DNA of 64,000 nt from Klebsormidium nitens (taxonomy: Eukaryota; Streptophyta; Klebsormidiophyceae; Klebsormidiales; Klebsormidiaceae). The position numbers and the translations under genes are program-made. The notes under the pieces were generated by a model, which was given only the letters and a program-made list of their open reading frames with translations, searched no databases and was not told where the DNA came from. Below are positions 38,346 to 50,148 of this stretch, one piece after another (position 1 is the stretch's first letter; every line of letters starts with the position of its first letter). The DNA is taken from the NCBI GenBank assembly GCA_000708835.1, contig DF237302.1, positions 31,500 to 95,499 of the forward strand, written 5' to 3'.

Positions 38346-41038
38346 TGCAAATTAGAAGGTAGGAACTGAAAAGCTAGACTACCTAATTGATTTGACGGGG
38401 CCGCGCATTGATGGTACACACTATCCTTTGTGACGGTTGAATCGAAATAATAAAGATATCAAATACTAGCATGTGGCACTGATGAGCCTAGACTGGCCGC
38501 AAGAATCCGATATTGTTCTCGTGTATCGTCTTGAATTATGATAGCTAGAATCACAATCATGTAGAGTCTAAATCAAAACTTGATTATATCATTCTCATTG
38601 CCAATCATGTTACATATTGGATCTGCATCAGCCAACAAAACAGTGTGACCCATGTACCATTATTATCGATGACTTTGCATGCCACGCACTGAGTTGGCGT
38701 TTGAACTAATTGTAGACAGCTCAAGATTTGGAAGAGTTAGGTGCCAAACGCTGAGTCTCGGGGTCAATTCTAAATAATGTGCCAATGCAAATCGATTTTA
38801 GATAGCCGGGTAGGTGGCATGTGTCGGAAGTAGTAAAGTGTGGCTACAAAAGATGGATCGTCAGCGGAAAAGAATGTAGGCTTCAGACACTCAGCTTTTC
38901 ATGCATGCTCTCTTAATCGTCATGAAATTGGAAATCATGGCAAAGCCTAGCCATTTCAATGTGCAAGTTGACGACAATTTAGATTCCGAATACATACTAT
39001 AAAATCCGAATTTGAAGTCTGGGGACCGCACCGACTTCAGCGCCCACCCGCAACTGAGCCGCGCAACAAGGGTTTCGACGTGGAAGCCGCGGCTAGGGAG
39101 AAAACCACTGCCGTAAATTAATCCCAGTGGCCCGCCAGGCAGTGCCATAAGCGGGCGGCAGCCCGCCAGGATTTACGAATTTTACCATGAAAAAACTCTT
39201 TCCAGCCAGGAAAACCCGGCGCTTTTTGCCTTAAAAATGTCGAGCTATGGCAGGATTCATTGAAAAATCCTGGCTCCCGCCAGGGGATCATAGCATTTCA
39301 TTCACTATGTTGGGAACAGGCCTGGCAAACTTCTGCCCGGTGGTTACCCGCAGAATATTTTCGGAGGGGTCGAAAGTTTCTCGGGCCAGTCCTGAAGCGC
39401 CATGGATGTCAGCAAAGTCCCAGAATTTCAACCGGCCGTACGAGAAATTTGGCCGGGTACCTACCGCTATGCAATCTGACGGTCAAAATCCAATTTGGTA
39501 CACACTGGTTCCGCGAGGCTACTGGCCTACGTACCGTCGCGCGCGACAAACGTTTCAAGTTGGCAACCCTTGGCAATACCGGGTCCTTGCAGACCGGTCG
39601 GCGTACTACAATACCGGGTACTAGCGGCGGTGTAGGCAAAGGGAGGCCAGTGGTCGGAGCTAGGCCTAGTAGGTCTAGGCTGTAGAGGTCCAGGAGCAAG
39701 GTACCCAGGCCCATAGAGCTACCGTCGCGAACAAATTTGAATTTCAAGCTAACGGTTGGTACCATTACGTTGCACTGCAGACTCAGTGACTTGTCGACTG
39801 AGTCGCGCGCGACGGTAACTCAAATTGGAGTACCGTACCGCCGATCGTCTACTGCGGCGACTCGGTACTCACTTTCAAGACACGGCAATCCGATTTACAC
39901 GCGTGAAAGCATAGCCGCTGACGTGGAACTGACACCAGACAATAATCTGACACAAAATCTTCTGACACGGTTGTTACTGCTGGGTACAAATTCACAGTTT
40001 CAAACTACACCGCGTCACTAGCATAGCCGCACTGAATTCAGCGTACCCAGTGAGAGCTACCTGGGTCCTACCTAGCTGATTGATACTCTATGCCCGGGGG
40101 TAGCGCGGTCAACTCCGCCGAGTTGTAAATTTATTAGTTACAAGAGTGAGACCGTCAGCGTTACGCCGTACCGGCTGACCGGTGATCATGTCCCCCAGCT
40201 AGGAGCATCCCGCAGACCCAAAGTGATCAACCGGGCAGTCGATGCACCAACTTTGCCCCACAGCCCGGCCCCGTTTCCAAGGCTTCGAATGAAATGCTAT
40301 GTTACCTATGTACACATAGGGCGTTGTTGATTTACCTTCGGTGCGGTCCTTTGTGAACCTGTCATGCAGATTTTCAATTCTGCTGTTCAGTACTTGCAAT
40401 GAAATGACAGCAAATAAATCTGTTCAAAGCTTTTAGCCTAAAAGCCTTCGAGTCGGCAACTCAATAGTGAATGGAAGTTTTCCTGAACTGACCAGCGGCC
40501 AACGCCATTCGATTTAAACATGGTTCGACAAATGGTCGGAAGTTGCGCCTGCTTCATGGCCGTCTGGAAGGGCTTCTAGTTCAACATCATGAATGATCGA
40601 GCTTATGCAGGCGGCACCATATTGCAAGTTACGCTGAGAGATGTTGTCAAGTTGCCGCTGATATAAACGGTCGTGGGTATAATCCGGCTAAACATATATA
40701 CATGAAGGTTATTACCAAAGATCATCATTGAAACGTTTGATTCCAGTGATTCGAATGTTCACTTTTGGTCCTTTTCAAGATTTTGACGGCCTCAGGCGGA
40801 GCAAAGAACTCAATCACTCCGCTATTCATTAATGGCAAAGGTACGCACAGCAATTGCGTTCCTTTGGTACATGGGCTTACAATGCACCGATCCGATAGCA
40901 ATGTGATGAATAATTTGATTCAAATTTTGAAACACAATATTTGAAGCTCGTCTTCGTTCTCAGAAGCACAACGTATGATTATATGTGCACATATGGTTCG
41001 CCTTCGGCAATGCTTCACGCGGCTGTGCCGATGATTTG
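38346..41038. other. Intergenic between CEP135 and the EDM2-like gene
   Basis: The two genes converge here. The first 700 bp is AT-rich with no feature. Positions 39.1-39.3 kb contain several copies of a (C)CCGCCAGG motif. Positions 39.4-40.1 kb are repeat-like (separate entry). From 40.4 to 41.0 kb the sequence is AT-rich and presumably holds the 3' UTR of the EDM2-like gene near its end. No ORF above 141 codons is present and none is convincing. Confidence 0.45.
39400..40080. repeat. ACCG-rich repeat-like block related to the 12.1-12.9 kb element
   Basis: This block has the same vocabulary as the inverted-repeat element at 12.1-12.9 kb: TACCGTCGCGCG near 39532, CGCGCGCGACGGTAACTC near 39807 and CAAATTTGAATTTC near 39734, which resembles the reverse complement of GAAATTTCAAATTTG near 12624. 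I could not find matching terminal repeats, so it is at most a relic of a related element. Confidence 0.3.
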
Positions 41039-44000
41039 TTATAAAGTGATTGGTGGCAGATGCCCACTTGCTATCCGAAGCAGTTTGTGCTCTATGGTAA
41101 TAGCATGGTGCTTGTCGGAGTAGTCTTTTCGTCCGTATAGATATAGTGGAGGAGGGTCGTTGTTGTGTTGAGGTACCACGTCTCCCCCGTCGTCAATTGA
41201 ACCAGGAAGGTAAAACGCCTGTAGACAGCTTGAAAATTGTTACACGATGTTCCAAAAGCATCTAAGCGGGAACTAGAGCATTAGACTCAACATATGTAAT
41301 GCATGTGGTCAACTTGTTACGAGCAGACTTTCACAAGCAAACTTTGAAGTGCCAACAATTGATGGATTGTATCTGGAAGACAAAAGGCAGCTCGTTCCAG
41401 ATTGGTTCACAGAGTAATTGCAGTGCTTTCCAAGCTCAAAACGAAGTAGAGGGATTCAGTAAGCTTTTCTTTTGAAAAGAAGGTATCCAGAACGGTTGGC
41501 TTTGCAAACTTTTGCTTCATGCTCGAATATGATGGGTTAATAAGAATTCACCTGGCCCTTCAACAGTTCGGTGTCCTTCCATAGGAGCTCATAGCGGGGG
41601 TTGTCCACTCTGCAATCATAAAGGTGGCAATTTATATAAGACTCTGAGAAAAGCTTTTCATTCATTGATGTATGTACAACGAGCTCGTTTATGCAATTGT
41701 TAACTGCATTCTACCCTAAATAGGTACCGCATTTGGAGTACTACAGAGAAGCAGTATATGAAGCGCAGATGCCTGGAAACTTTGCACATATACCGAGAAA
41801 TTTAATTTATAGTATGAATAACGGGAAAAGGTTTCTTACTCTGCTGCTTTTGGGGCAATCAAAATCACCAGTCTTGGTTCAAACGTGAACATTCGTTCCA
41901 CAAAGTCCTTCGCTCGCTCTCCAAGCTGACCAAAAGGTGGATTTAACCCAAACACCTGCAATTTTTTGAAACGTAGAACTTGTAGGCTGGAGCTTGACTC
42001 GTAGATTATAGATTCGGGCATAAGTCTGTGGTACTCATCCAAATGGTCAGCGGAACAATCTGAAGATCGTTGATATATTAGCATTCGAACGGCTACTATT
42101 TTGAAATTTACATTACCATGAAAATTTTGAAGCAAATCGAACCAACAGTAGTAGCACTATAAGTGAAACATAATGACATCCACGCAAAAGCACTTTGCCT
42201 CAATAAACGTTTGCTTACATCTACGTTGTTTATCCTTGTGCAATTCATGGGACATAAACAGTGGTACTCACCAGGCTTTTTCCGGTTGGAAGATCATCTT
42301 TGGAAACCTCGAACCAATCCTTCTTCTCGAAATGGAATGGGTTTGAGGTTTCACAAATGTCAAAATTCTTAAAACCGGCATTCTCGCTTCCCCTGCTTTT
42401 CTAACGTGGCTGCAAGCAGCATTGACCACTCATTGGACCCGCAAGACGTATCCACCACCTGCAGCAATCGTCAGTCTTGTGTAATGGCCTCAATGAGATC
42501 TATCTTTTGGGCCGCTTGCTTGATTCAAGTACAAAGTGGCAACATTTAAAACATCAGGGACCCATGATCTAAGCACAAACACAACAAGCTTCAAGTGGCA
42601 GAAACCTGACAAACGAAGTATGTCAATTGTTCAAAGGCAAGGCGTTAGTTAATACTTCAGCAAGAGTATATAGGCATATGCTTACCACATCTCCATCGTC
42701 AATGTACCAATGCAACCTCTCAATGATCTGCAGTTTGAATAATTACAACATATATATAAGCAACTTAACGCCAGCATATTAAATGCGACGTCGTAATGGT
42801 TGTGGTCAAGGTGCAACAACATTATAATTGCGTTTCCAAAGTAAACAAACATTGCATGTGATTCGTATTGACATCAATTTGAGACACAGGCTGATTGATG
42901 TAACAATCATATTGAACAATTGTGATAAGAGTTGACCTGGGAAGAAATACTCACAGATCATGGTTCTGAGTTTGAGATTAACCGCTATCATATTTGCCTA
43001 AAAACGACAAAAGATAGTAGAAGCGCCCTCTTTGATGACAAACAAATCGAGAGCCCAGGAAAAAGCTCACCTCTGCTAAGTTTTTCGACACCGTAAAGTG
43101 GCGTCTGAATGACGTACAGCGTCTTCCATGGAGGAATGGAGCTATTCGCACTGCCAGTTGTGACTGCGCAGAGAGACCGGATTTTCAACGCGTTGCAAAC
43201 CAAGAGAGAACCAGTGTACATGAGTGTACATGTGACAAACTGTGTTACATTATAAACTTTCTAAAGACAAGCTCGATCTAAAATCATACTAACACAAACG
43301 ATGCTTCAGCACGAAGAACAGTTTCGTCGCTTGAAATATGTCAAAACGCTCGCTAGGGATGATAGCAAGGATTTGGCAAAGCAGAATACAAAGGATGCAA
43401 ATACTCAGCGCTCGGCATCAATAACGAAAAGCTTCTGAAGATAAGTCTGACCATTACTTCTTTCGAACCGAAATGATCTTGAATTTTACCGTATGGACCT
43501 CGTTTTCACTGCATCCACATTCAACAAAGCAGCAGCAGTTCAGCAGTAATCACATGCGGTAGGTTATAAAAGTATCTTGCCTCGATCGCTTCAAGCTGGG
43601 TCAAGCTCTCGGGCCGAAGCATCTCAATCACAAGTTTGTGCGTAGCCTTGGATGGCAATGTTCGGTCTTGTAGTACGTTCAGTGCACTATCAATGTTCTG
43701 CAAGTTCAAAAGAAACAGATATATGCCAGATTAGTATTCGTCAATCTTTAAGGAGATCATTCATCCCAATATAGGCACAGAATTTGATGTTTCAACCAAT
43801 TAAACATGGAAAAACAAATCGCATTCGAATCTGCATATAATAATGGCTTACCTTTGGCAGCTTCTCAATCAGGCTTTGTATCTCCCTCCGTTTGATGAAA
43901 TTGCTTGGTTTGTCAGCATCGCGTCGTCGGTAAGACAATGGTACTCGAAGCGTTTCATCCACCTTCTCCGTCGTCCAAAGTCGGCTCGCCAGGTTTGTAA

Positions 44001-47000
44001 CACTATAAGATAATGCAATTATCCATTTGTTCGGGTTATAATGTGAACTTTTGTCATGCTTCTGTATGATTTTCGCGCAGCGTTCTATCAAATTAAGCTT
44101 GTAAGAATTTGATCAATCCAGATGAACAATCAAACAACCAAACCATCTGTTGCGCTTTTCGTAAGCCAAGAAATTCGTTTCAGTTGTACATTTATAGCTG
44201 AAACTCTAAAAACTCTAAGAACTCTTAAGAATACACGTAGGAGCTTGTGAAGGCCTGTGAGTGGAGACTTTGTGATTGAATGCTCATGCTTGATCCATTG
44301 TCAACTGGTGGTTTTAGATGCGGGGCTCGTCCAAAATGTCGGACTTTCAAAAGGAATACGAAGGTCCAGATGGCATCTAATATTGCCTTGAAAAGAATCC
44401 AACAAGATTGATTGATTTTAAGACAAGTATCTCACCTCACAAGAGTGTCGTGATCCACAAGTTTGTCTTCTTCCCCTTCATCCATATCCGAATGGTTGGA
44501 CGTTAGACGCTCACATTCCGCAGAGGCGCTCGTTTGAGATTCCTTGGGGTTTTGACTTGACGTTCTATCGACGTACAATGCATGTCTACTTGAGACAGAC
44601 GCTCTTCCATTCACCGCCGCATCTCCAAGCTTACGCAAATCACTGGTAGATTCACTTTCGCTTTCCGATGATTCCTTGGAAAAATCGGACCTTTTTCCAA
44701 TAGCTTTGGCAACAAGCTCCAACTTCTGGCTGCTAGGGTCTGGCTCTAGAAGACAACTATATGATTCTCTTCGCATTTTCCTAACGTTAGCGCCTCTGTC
44801 ATCTCCTTCCCGGACTCCGCGGCGTTTGATCACCTTCGGATCACTTTCCATCTTTGCTATCCGTTTTCGTTGATGTTGCTTAGAATGTTGCGCTAGGTTG
44901 GCCACAGGCTCCAGTTCAACAACCTCCGCGAAAATGTCTCCAAGAGGAGACAAAATGTGATCTCGCAATGGTGTTTCAAGCTCCGGAACAATAGTATGTT
45001 GGCTGCACAGGAAATTATCCGTCATGTTTCTTACATCTCTAGAGGCCATGTTGATTGCCTTTCATTACAAGAAATGCCGAAAACAACAAAAAAACGAAAA
45101 AGGACATTGCCTCAAACAAGCTATCGATTCATCCTGCCAGAAAAGGCAGCCAAATATTGCAAGTATAGTTGATTCAAACAACTCAATAGTTGGGCTCTGA
45201 AAGTTATCCCTTTGAATTCGGTCCAAACTCACATTCGGATTCGTTTGAGAACTTTAGTGCGTGCTAGCGAACTGCTTTGGGAAATCCGCCAAGCAAGACG
45301 CGGAAGGGGTGCACGCGCGCGCTCACAAGAAACAACCGATCAATCGTGAATGACCGCAAGCAGTGCTCAGTGAAAGACAATGATCACCTGCAATACATCA
45401 CCCGCTGGGGAAACTCATCGTCCACACCCCACACCCGTTGAAAGATGCCTGATGCGGAATCCGTCTTCCCATATCGCAACCCGCTGGATACAATGACAGA
45501 ATACATGTAGTCAATCACGCAATTCCTAGTCTAAGCATCTCATTCATCTTGAAGTCTCAGTTGCGGTGGTGCTCAAAAGACTCCATAGTTGTTCCTCCAA
45601 GGAGCTTCAACCTTAAGGCAATCTCTAAGTAGACTTGAGCAACATATATCGTCTTTCAAACGTGCGTCAACGAGTGCTGCAAGGTTCGCTAAACCTATGA
45701 TACTCTTGCACGAAGTTGGACAAGGAGATTGCAACTCACAATGGCAGGCACTCCACGTGATAGGCGGTTGGACATCTTCTGCACTTCACCAGCCAGTTGT
45801 GCACCCCTGATTATTCCAGCTCCCCGCAGTCGACGCAGAAGTGCAGTGGGCATCGGAAGAATGCCCGCCTTCGATCCTCCTCCGCTTTTTGTGCTGCATG
45901 GTCTGGCGCCTCGTTTGATTCATCTTTAGAAGATATCACCTGGGCTAGGCAGCCTAGATGATAATAATGACCGCAACCACTTTCACCACATTGAAACACC
46001 TGCAGACGTGGAAAAATCGGCAATCTTTGAGTGGTTGAGTATGCAAAGTTAGTACCAAAGCTTAGGACAAAGGCAATTGTTTAGATATCTTCCAAGTCGT
46101 GGAATTATTGATAGAAAGATCATGGAAGCTTGCAATCAATGTCCGTTTCACAAGGCCTCAAGCTTGCAGGACAGATCAAAAGAACCAACCAAGCTTAAAA
46201 GCACCACCAAACGCTCCTGCTTGTGCCCAACCCAAGAATAGTAGCCACTAATTGGAGTGCAATGTGTCACGTGTACCAGTTGTTAGTTTGGTGAAGCCTG
46301 TGCGTGCAGATGTAAGCACAACTCAACTCCAATGATCCTCCGCTTATCCAGAACTCTTATTGCCAGATTCTTTAGCCTGACGCTTGAGACCTTTTAACAC
46401 CTAAAAGTTTAACAGGCTTTTTCACCGACCATTCAACGATCTTCAAATGAACAAGTCGATTGAAAGCTCGCATGCGTCATTTGAATGTTGCAATAGATCT
46501 ATAATTTTGTGCAACATACCTCTTGGTTTTCTCCTTCGACTCCTTCGACTGATGATCCGAGCTCTCCACACACATAGCATTGATGAATCTTTGCCACGCA
46601 GTTTGGACAGCTCCACGATGAGAATTGCTGCAAAGTCAACGACAACACTTGTTAAGGACATAAGGAGCTTACGACCATGTTGAAGAGGGCGTCCGCCCCA
46701 GACAGCTTTCAAAACAAGTACTAAGTGCTGGGTCGGGGAAGGTGAACATGGTTTGAGCAAGCGGTCACTTTGTGAGGCATGCCTCCGGACCCTACTTTGA
46801 ATAATCCTACTTCAATCCTGAGCTGAAGCAACGGGGTTTTATGCAGCAGAGGAATAAACAAGATTTGATTTGCGGGAGTGCAATCAGACCAGATTGGCAA
46901 CGTTGTCTCAGGAGACCGCTGATGAGCTTTAACTCCACTATGTTCCACATGATTATGATGAGGTGCTAATTGTGAACACGCTTTTGTGCCAACACTGCTA

Positions 47001-48062
47001 GATACATTGGTAATGATGAGTGGCGACTCTTTTTTATTGACTGCAGCTTCGAAGTAAGTTGCTCTGAAGAGAATTAATTTCAAAGCGTGTTGCTTACATC
47101 CAAAGAGCCACCAAAGCATACAATTGTGTGATGCCCTTGATTTTCAGCCGTTCTCGTCACGCTTTGCATCCTAATAAACAATAATGTCCTCAATAATCAT
47201 AATGGTCAATCTGTTCGCGAGGGGCATAGAACAAATCGTGCGTAAGAGAAGGCAAATTTACCTTCACTGCTTGCTCGTCCATCTGAAGGGTAACGCATTG
47301 TGACGACGCGCCTGCTTCTCTCGTTGCATGAAATGCTCTCATGCATCCACCTTCGCAACTATTGAGAAGAGGGAAAGAATCGAGTCAAGCACTTGAGTCA
47401 CATGCGTGCGTTTGAGTGCAGAGCTCTGTTTTGTGCACTTCGAACCACCACAAGCTTGACATTTTCTCTAGTTGTTACTTTGTCAGGCGCGAATAAAGGG
47501 GCCTTGAACAAAGCATGACGTGTTGTGGCGTCACTTAGTGTTGCTTCTAAGCTTCTGTCCAAGCCCCCTAGCAACGGATATTTCAAAGCGGAGGCAGCGA
47601 CATGGTCATTATGCGTTACTGGTTGGGTCCCATCTTGCAAACTCTACTTGAGCAATATATAAGTCGTAGCCTGTCTGACAACAAGGCTCCAGGTTCAGAG
47701 GCGATTCAAAGATTTGCAGGGCCCCATCTGGTCTATGAGCAAAGGTCAGCTTGAGGGACCAACGAGATCGAAAGCAGTAGCTTGGGATTCCGCGGAATCT
47801 ACTAAACCACAATCGCTACTCACCACAGCAAATCACCACCCTCGTCGCAGAGTGCACAGACACAGTCGCCAATGTATATGTCGTCTAACACCTCCTCCAG
47901 GTGGTCACCATCTTCGCAGTGTGACGCCTCGTCCATGATCAGATGTACCACAACTGAGCATGAACTAGCTAGCTGAGGGTGCTCATGAAAACGCCTGTCA
48001 AAGAAGAGGAGACCAGTAGACTTGCATCGCAGTTTCATCATTGCCCCGCGCCCTTGTCGCAT
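41039..48062 (-). pseudogene. EDM2-like PHD/methylase-fold gene, frame disrupted
   Basis: A homologue of plant EDM2, a nuclear PHD protein that affects heterochromatic transcripts and resistance-gene expression. Exons (- strand): 47824-48062, 47262-47358, 46520-46627, 45740-45999, 44436-45038, 43852-44002, 43581-43697, 43071-43163, 42686-42727, 42272-42458, 41840-41955, 41552-41609 and 41039-41218. The zinc-binding part reads CALCDEGGDLLCCEGGCMRA, then CPNCVAKIHQCYVCGELGSS, an HYYHLGC block and CRRCPTAYHVECLPL. The C-terminal part has HGRRCTSFRRHFT, LHWYIDDGDV, VVDTSCGSNEWS (motif I-like), GLNPPFGQLGE (NPPF motif) and AFYLPGS. The region between them is charged and low complexity. Two lesions break the frame: TAA at 45811-45813 (codon 211, between the last zinc-binding blocks) and one extra base in the run at 42371-42374. 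All splice sites remain usable. The usual long N-terminal region before the first PHD was not found, so the start is uncertain. It may be a recent pseudogene; the one-base insertion alone could be an assembly error. Confidence 0.8.
43164..43580 (-). other. GC-AG intron in the EDM2-like gene
   Basis: Exon 7 ends ATCGAG followed by GCAAGA on the - strand. Splicing there to the acceptor GCGCAG before 43163 joins PESLTQLEAIE to SQLAVRIAPFLHG. This gives the spacing expected from my recollection of plant EDM2 between the same conserved blocks. The only nearby GT lies 28 nt further on and would add extra residues and break phase. Confidence 0.6.
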
Positions 48063-50148
48063 ACAGACAAATTACGAGGTTTTAATCGAGGAGCTTGATA
48101 TGATTCTCTCGCCACTTTTCTGATGAGACGTTACCCCTTGCGCAGCTGCGCAATATTTACTTCCTGCTTACCAATTCCTCTTGCAAATAAAATCCCTCAT
48201 GTCACTGCTCCAGCAACAAACATGCGACTTTATGCTGGAAGTACTAGCTTCGTGTTGATAAATGGATAAGTCGACGCAATTTTGAAGGGTGTGGTTACAA
48301 TAAGTCTGATTGCCTCAATTGCCAGTGCAGTGTTACAGTGTTGAGAGAGCCTACAACCCCCTGCTGATCTGTCAGTGTGCAGGTTACATGGTAGGAGCCT
48401 GGGCTGAACTGTCTGACTTTGGCTTGCCCTTTCGCAGTAAGCAGCCTTTGATTCTCAGAGACCTCAAACCAGCAAAGCTTTGACATCCCTATTGCATACG
48501 AGAATTCAGAAGCTAAGCTCACCTGGACGCTGGCGAGAGAGATGAACCAGCAACCAGAGAGTGATGGCGAGCTGGAGTAGGAAAACATGAGGGGCGAGGG
48601 GCAAAATTCCGATTAGGAAGAAGATGAGGTAGAGGAAGCTGCAGCAAACCGTGCGGACGTGGAGCAAATGTATCACTCTGCAGAGTCAAACAGCGACTCA
48701 GACTGGGTGATCAAGTAGATGAGGGCGGCTAAGTGAAACCTTGAGAAGGCCCTTGAGAAGGCAGCTGCAAGGGCGAATACAGAGTTGCACAGTCAGGCTT
48801 TCTTTTTCGAGCGCAATCTGACCTTGTTACAAACAAGGTGTTCGAATTCAAGATATGCAGAACCGCCCATTGCAACTGGCCGTTAAAAGCCAGCACCTGT
48901 CAAGCGCAATACATTCTGGAACAACTAAGCGAGGCCGTTCAGCAGTGGCTCTTACGTCATAAACATGGTCAAGCATACTAGGATTTGAAACGGCTAAACG
49001 GGTCACAACAATATGAAAACAAGGGTTTTCTCCAGCATCCAGGAGTCAGGACCTAGTAGGAAGCTGCAACGCAATTGTGAGTTGAGTTGGTCGCGAGTTA
49101 GGAGCTGGCCTAGGTGGAAACTCCCCCAACAACGATGCCGCTTGAGGATTTTGAAAGATCCCGGTAAACTCTTACAATGCTGACCCAAAGTGATCAATTT
49201 CAACCTATATCTACCAGAGGGCATATCACTACCAAAACCATGCCCGGAAAAGAAGCCAGCAACATCAAAAGTAAGAGAGGAGATGAGCAGCGAAACGCTC
49301 ACCAGCACTAGATTTCACTTAGAACTAAGGCTCGATGCTTGAGGGACTCAAGAGGAGCGTGATTCAGGCTGAGAGAATTCGGTCAATGTGAACAGGGACT
49401 AGGTGACACTACGGAGCGAAGAACATATCTGCAGATTAGAGAACCGCTTCGGTCTCAGCATTTGGTGAGAGACCAAGAGCTTGGTGTCCTCTTCTGGCAG
49501 CTGGTGTGCCTTTAAATCCGTTGAGCAATATCACTGGAGAGTGCTCCCCTGCGTCCCAATCAGCTAGGCCCTGCTTGCCATGAAAAAGTGAGGGTAAGCT
49601 GATACCTAGCATCCGCCCTTGAAGTGTGGATGTCCTGTGCTTGCTTGCGCCTTTCTTGAGAGGAGATTCGTTTGCTGTCCAGGCCGGCCAGGTTAACTGC
49701 AGCAATGGCAGGAGCCATTAGCCCTGGCCCTGCTTTAAATGGGGCGGTCAAACTTCTAACCGAACCTATCAGAAACAGGTTATTCGCCAGTGCTAACCAG
49801 ACCTTAAACCAGAGCAGCCGTTTTGTAGACCTGAGCTTGCAAAGCACTGTAAGTGTCGACTTCCTTGAGACGTGGATTGAGCAGAATCTGGAGCTGTGAA
49901 CATTCGATCAGCGCTGCACTCTTTGTGGCGTCTTGACAGCTGAGCCACAATCGAATCCTACCTAGGCCTGGGCCTGGGCCAAGGCACATGGCTTCTCTAC
50001 AAATTGGAACAACGGCGACGCATTTGAGAACCCCGCTGCCATACGCTTTTTGAGCAGGAGGAGGTTCTGCAAGCACGTTGCACACTGATCAAAGGAACAG
50101 GATGATAATCAGGAGAGGCATCACAACCTTGTGAACCTTGCGAAACAT
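48063..50148. other. Intergenic between EDM2-like gene and MECR
   Basis: The two flanking genes diverge from this 2.1-kb region, so both promoters should be here, as may missing 5' exons of the EDM2-like gene. A 97-codon - strand ORF (48295-48588) has a hydrophobic N-terminal stretch but no recognisable family. A purine-rich stretch lies near 48590-48720. Nothing else is supported. Confidence 0.4.

Noticed and set aside
45806-45822. A tiny intron removing the TAA of the EDM2-like gene
   Set aside because: There is no GT or GC donor within reach that would give a viable intron length, and the flanking frame continues unchanged.
48295-48588. 97-codon - strand ORF upstream of the EDM2-like gene
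   Set aside because: It does not resemble the expected EDM2 N-terminal region and no splice joining it in phase to the first PHD exon was convincing.
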